Below are positions 60,928 through 64,000 of a DNA stretch of 64,000 bases, one piece after another. Position 1 is the first letter of the stretch. Each line of letters opens with the position of its first letter. The position numbers and the translations under genes are program-made. The stretch comes from Bacteroidota bacterium (lineage in GTDB: Bacteria; Bacteroidota; Bacteroidia; Chitinophagales; Chitinophagaceae): assembly GCA_023386045.1 (NCBI GenBank), contig JAEWKK010000020.1, positions 1 to 64,000 on the forward strand, in the 5' to 3' direction. The notes beneath the pieces were generated by a model. That model saw only the letters and a program-made list of their open reading frames with translations. It made no database searches and was not told the origin of the DNA.

Positions 60928-61260
60928 ATGAAAGGAACGCGTAACATATGGCCATGGCAACAGGTGCTTTCAAGCCTGTTTATGATTGTTGCGCTGTTAT
61001 GGCTTACAGTGAGTACACCTTTTGTTTATGCAGATCAGCTTGCCCAGACAGAACAGGGTCAAAGCAATGACAACAACCCTTTTTCCAATACTACTGAGGA
61101 AAGAAATGAAAGCAGTGTGAATACGCTTTCTGAATATTTACACGAGCATTCAGTGGCCGATGATAATATCAGGGTGATCACCTCATTTTACAAATGCCAT
61201 CCTTCTGACCTTTATTTTGCATTTCATCCCGAACTGATCGTTCCTCCTCCCGAAGCATAA
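60928..61260 (+). CDS. Exported small protein before the SulP transporter (110 aa)
   Basis: An N-terminal hydrophobic stretch (LSSLFMIVALLWLTVSTPFVYA) ends in a probable signal cleavage site (VYADQ). The mature part is Asn/Ser/Glu-rich, then has HEHSVADDNIRVITSFYKCHPSDLYFAFHPELIVPPPEA with several His and one Cys. No family recognised. It precedes the SulP transporter by 83 bases on the same strand; its promoter is the only one I see for the group. Confidence 0.6.
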   Translation: MKGTRNIWPWQQVLSSLFMIVALLWLTVSTPFVYADQLAQTEQGQSNDNNPFSNTTEERNESSVNTLSEYLHEHSVADDNIRVITSFYKCHPSDLYFAFHPELIVPPPEA

Positions 61261-61343
61261 CAGTTTTATTTCTTTTTATTGATTGTATTGCTGTAGAACA
61301 AGCTTCTTCAGGCAATCATTTATTCAAGTCTTAAACTGTTATC

Positions 61344-62969
61344 ATGAGACGTACAAGCTCGTATTTAAAAAGCTTGGGGTCTGACCTGCCTTCATCCATT
61401 GTGGTGTTCCTGGTAGCTCTGCCTCTTTGCCTTGGAATTGCATTGGCATCCAATGCACCTTTATTCAGTGGAATCATTGCCGGCGTTGTTGGCGGTATCG
61501 TAATAGGGTTATTAAGTGGATCCAATTTAAGTGTCAGTGGCCCCGCTGCAGGTCTCACGGCCATAGTAGCTGCAGCTATTTTAAAGCTTCCCAGCTTTGA
61601 AACCTTTTTACTGGCAGTAGTAATCTGTGGATTTTTGCAAATGATACTTGGCTTTATAAAAGCTGGTGTTATTGGAGATTATGTTCCCAATTGTGTGATC
61701 AAAGGAATGCTGGCAGCCATTGGCCTCATTTTGATCCTTAAACAATTCCCGCACCTGGTTGGCTATGATGCAAACCCTGAAGGTGATGAGGCTTTTATTC
61801 AAAGCAATAATGAAAATACATTTTCAGGTATCATTAATGCTTTCAGGCATATCACTCCAGTTGCTCTACTTATTGGTGTGGTAGGATTGATCTTCCAGTT
61901 TTCATGGGAAAAATTCGTGTCAAACAAAAAAGGATTCATCAAGCTGATACCTGCGCCATTGGTTGTAGTATTATTGGGTGTGGGCATTAATGGTTTTTTT
62001 CAATCAAATGGTTCTGGATATGCTGTTGACCCGCAGCATATGGTAAACATTCCCATCGCGGCATCAGCCAATGAATTTCTTTCCTTTTTTACCTTTCCGG
62101 ATTTTGGTGGTTTTGCTAATAAAGATGTATGGATCGCCGGTATTACCCTGGCGCTGGTGGCCAGCCTTGAAACCCTGCTGAGTATAGAAGCCATTGATGA
62201 CCTGGATCCTTACCAACGCGTTACCAATAAGGACCGCGAATTGAAGGCACAGGGAGTAGGTAATATTTTATCAGGCTTGATTGGTGGACTACCTATAACT
62301 TCAGTGATAGTCCGTTCTTCTGCCAATGTAAATGCCGGAGCGAAAACAAAAATGTCGGCTGTTTATCATGGTCTGTTGCTGTTGCTTTGTGTGGCAATGA
62401 TACCGGGCCTTTTAAATATGATCCCTAAGTCTGCACTGGCAGCTGTATTGATATTTACTGGTTATAAGCTGGCCAAACCATCTCTGTTTGCCGTGTTTTA
62501 TAAAAAAGGATGGGACCAGTTCCTTCCTTTCGTGATCACCATAGGCGCCATATTACTTACCGATCTTTTGATTGGTGTATTGATCGGAATCGCCATCGGT
62601 TTGTTTTTTGTATTCAGGAGCAATTTTAAAACATCAGTATTTATTGTTCATGATGATAATAAATACCTGTTCAGGTTGAGAAAGGATGTATCCTTTTTAA
62701 ATAAGCCCATTATCAAAAACAAGCTGGAACAGGTTCCCGAAGATGCCTATGTATTGATTGATACCAGTCGTGCCGATTTTCTTGATAAGGATATCATTGA
62801 AGTTATCGAGGACTTTATGTTGCATGCGCCCTTAAAAAATATACGCGTGGAATTAAAGTCCAATCCTTTCAAGGAGCAGGGATTTGATAATAAGATCCTG
62901 GCAGATAAGAATATGGTACCTGATCTAATGCGTCAGCACGGAAAAGGCATAGTAGCAGTGGAAGCTTAA
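61344..62969 (+). CDS. SulP family anion transporter (bicarbonate or sulfate)
   Basis: A 541-residue transporter with 12-14 membrane helices. The SulP marks are present: DLPSSIVVFLVALPLCLGIALASNAPLFSGIIAGVVGG, LLSGSNLSVSGPAAGLTAIV, the GNILSGLIGGLPITSVIVRSSANVNAGAKTKMS block and a C-terminal STAS-like domain (about 440-541, YVLIDTSRADFLDKDIIEVIEDF). Directly downstream are two beta-carbonic anhydrase genes, which makes bicarbonate the likely substrate, as in BicA-type uptake. Sulfate cannot be excluded by sequence. Confidence 0.9.
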   Translation: MRRTSSYLKSLGSDLPSSIVVFLVALPLCLGIALASNAPLFSGIIAGVVGGIVIGLLSGSNLSVSGPAAGLTAIVAAAILKLPSFETFLLAVVICGFLQMILGFIKAGVIGDYVPNCVIKGMLAAIGLILILKQFPHLVGYDANPEGDEAFIQSNNENTFSGIINAFRHITPVALLIGVVGLIFQFSWEKFVSNKKGFIKLIPAPLVVVLLGVGINGFFQSNGSGYAVDPQHMVNIPIAASANEFLSFFTFPDFGGFANKDVWIAGITLALVASLETLLSIEAIDDLDPYQRVTNKDRELKAQGVGNILSGLIGGLPITSVIVRSSANVNAGAKTKMSAVYHGLLLLLCVAMIPGLLNMIPKSALAAVLIFTGYKLAKPSLFAVFYKKGWDQFLPFVITIGAILLTDLLIGVLIGIAIGLFFVFRSNFKTSVFIVHDDNKYLFRLRKDVSFLNKPIIKNKLEQVPEDAYVLIDTSRADFLDKDIIEVIEDFMLHAPLKNIRVELKSNPFKEQGFDNKILADKNMVPDLMRQHGKGIVAVEA

Positions 62970-62994
62970 ATTTGTAAACTTAAAGAAGCATTAT

Positions 62995-63627
62995 ATGCAT
63001 TCATACGAAAAGTTGTTGCTTGAGAATAAAGCCTGGGCAGCAGAGAAATTATCAGACGACCCTGAGTATTTTGAACGCCTGGTTCATTTGCAGACCCCGG
63101 AATTTTTATGGATCGGATGCAGCGACAGTCGTGTGCCGGCCAATGAGATCACGGGCACACAGCCTGGTGAAATTTTTGTTCACCGTAATGTGGCTAACCT
63201 GGTAGTAAATACAGATGTCAACCTTCTGGCAGTTCTTGATTATGCTGTTACCTACCTCAAAGTAAAGCATGTGATCGTTTGCGGTCATTATGGCTGTGGT
63301 GGTATCAAGGCTGCTGCAACCAAAGCGGATTTCAAGCCGGTGCTGAATATGTGGTTGAGAAATATCAAGGATGTAATTCGTCACCACCAGGAAGAACTGG
63401 AAGCCATAAAAGATGAAGAAATGCGTAGTGATCGACTGGTGGAATTAAATGTTACCGAACAGGTGTACAACCTTGCCAAGACCACCATCATCCAACGCTG
63501 CTGGCAAAAAGAACAAAGACCAGACCTTCATGGATGGGTATACGGACTGAAAGATGGATTGATCAAGCCTGTTTTTGAAATGAAAGCAGGAACCCATATC
63601 AATTCTATTTATGAATATGATCTTTAA
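62995..63627 (+). CDS. can: Beta-carbonic anhydrase
   Basis: Interconverts CO2 and bicarbonate. A 210-residue beta-class enzyme. The zinc ligands Cys42, Asp44 (in IGCSDSRVPANEI), His98 and Cys101 (in VCGHYGCGGIKAA) occupy the same positions as in E. coli Can, and Arg46 of the Asp-Arg dyad is present. The VNTDVNLLAVLDYAV segment is typical. It follows the SulP gene by 25 bases with no terminator, so the two are probably cotranscribed. Confidence 0.94.
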   Translation: MHSYEKLLLENKAWAAEKLSDDPEYFERLVHLQTPEFLWIGCSDSRVPANEITGTQPGEIFVHRNVANLVVNTDVNLLAVLDYAVTYLKVKHVIVCGHYGCGGIKAAATKADFKPVLNMWLRNIKDVIRHHQEELEAIKDEEMRSDRLVELNVTEQVYNLAKTTIIQRCWQKEQRPDLHGWVYGLKDGLIKPVFEMKAGTHINSIYEYDL

Positions 63628-63714
63628 TCAGAAACCAAACAAGCCTGGGTTTTGTCCGGGTATAATTTTTATGAAGGATTCTATTGTTTCCTTCGCCAAC
63701 TAAAAAAACTTATC

Positions 63715-64000
63715 ATGCATACACATACCAAATCTTTTTTAGAAAGCCTTACGCCCCGGCTGGCCTTTGATGTTATAAAAGAGGGCAATAAGCGATTTGT
63801 AAATAACCTCAAGATCAACAGGAATCTTCTTCAGCAGTTGAACGAAACAGCTAATGGACAATATCCTTTTGCTGTGGTGCTGAGTTGTATGGACAGCCGC
63901 ACATCAGTTGAACTGATTTTTGACCAGGGTCTTGGAGAGATCTTCAGCATCAGGATCGCCGGAAATATTGTGAATGATGATATTCTCGGTAGCATGGAAT
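63715..64000 (+). CDS. Second beta-carbonic anhydrase, N-terminal part (cut by right edge)
   Basis: An ATG at 63715 opens a frame that stays open to the end of the window (95 codons). It has the beta-class marks FAVVLSCMDSRTSVELIFDQGLGEIFSIRIAGNIV, with Cys58, Asp60 and Arg62; the second pair of ligands (His, Cys) would lie outside the window. The N-terminus (MHTHTKSFLESLTPRLAFDVIKEGNKRFVNN) fits the longer periplasmic/cytoplasmic subtype rather than the Can type of its neighbour. It follows the first carbonic anhydrase gene by 87 bases. Confidence 0.88.
   Translation, partial: MHTHTKSFLESLTPRLAFDVIKEGNKRFVNNLKINRNLLQQLNETANGQYPFAVVLSCMDSRTSVELIFDQGLGEIFSIRIAGNIVNDDILGSME

Overview
The window looks like chromosomal DNA of a Bacteroidota bacterium, most likely family Chitinophagaceae or a close relative. 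Evidence: a moderate-to-low GC content; promoters of the Bacteroidota type (a TAnnTTTG -7 box with a weak TTG -33 box); very few Shine-Dalgarno sites; two proteins with type IX secretion (T9SS) sorting tails; PorT-like barrels, a SusC/ZnuD-style TonB receptor, Bat proteins, and the long plant/Bacteroidota form of IspG. The family-level placement is inference. I see no rRNA, tRNA, CRISPR array or prophage. The only mobile-element trace is an IS481-type transposase start cut by the left edge.

Layout. 1-2.1 kb: IS481 fragment, a 7-bp tandem-repeat array, a PlsC-like acyltransferase and an OMP. 2.1-5.2 kb (minus): the ribosomal operon rplM-rpsI-rpsB-tsf with a clear promoter and a leader hairpin; rpsB carries a Gly/Arg-rich tail. 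5.4-8.7 kb: a HipA-like kinase overlapping a DUF3037 gene, a glycine-zipper lipoprotein, a WYL regulator and a DinB-fold protein. 8.7-16.8 kb: a two-lobed aspartic protease coupled to a secreted protein with four glycogen-binding-type domains, then GYF_2, T9SS-tailed, EcsC, double-OmpA and small unknown proteins. 16.8-20.9 kb: a Cys/His-rich exported peptide with a ZnuD-like TonB receptor, and an alkaline-phosphatase-superfamily enzyme. 21.1-22.6 kb: five consecutive small, extremely hydrophilic, probably disordered proteins. 22.7-29.8 kb (minus): acyl-CoA ligase, TPR protein, serC-DUF1015, an S1/P1-type phospholipase C and DUF502.

29.9-36.8 kb: an efflux operon, TetR-OEP(TolC)-MFP-RND, with a perfect 11-bp inverted repeat laid over its promoter. 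36.9-46.9 kb: a small membrane protein, DUF2059, a LURP-one-like protein, a vWA T9SS protein, VOC, a YcbB-like L,D-transpeptidase, AIM24-family and a two-domain M16 peptidase. 47.0-53.9 kb (minus): ispG, batC-batB, a class D beta-lactamase, a 42-residue lipoprotein and kbl. 54.0-56.7 kb: an ECF sigma factor, its probable membrane anti-sigma factor and a barrel protein. 56.8-60.8 kb: a second L,D-transpeptidase, an alpha/beta hydrolase, a membrane protein and acs. 60.9-64.0 kb: an exported small protein, a SulP transporter and two beta-carbonic anhydrases, the last cut by the right edge; together these look like an inorganic-carbon module.

The most unusual items are the heptanucleotide arrays (one abutting a start codon, one pair inverted between convergent genes), the cluster of five disordered small proteins, the HipA-like/DUF3037 overlapping pair, the secreted four-CBM protein coupled to an aspartic protease with one degenerate active-site motif, and several genes whose promoters sit so close to the ATG that their mRNAs should be leaderless or nearly so.
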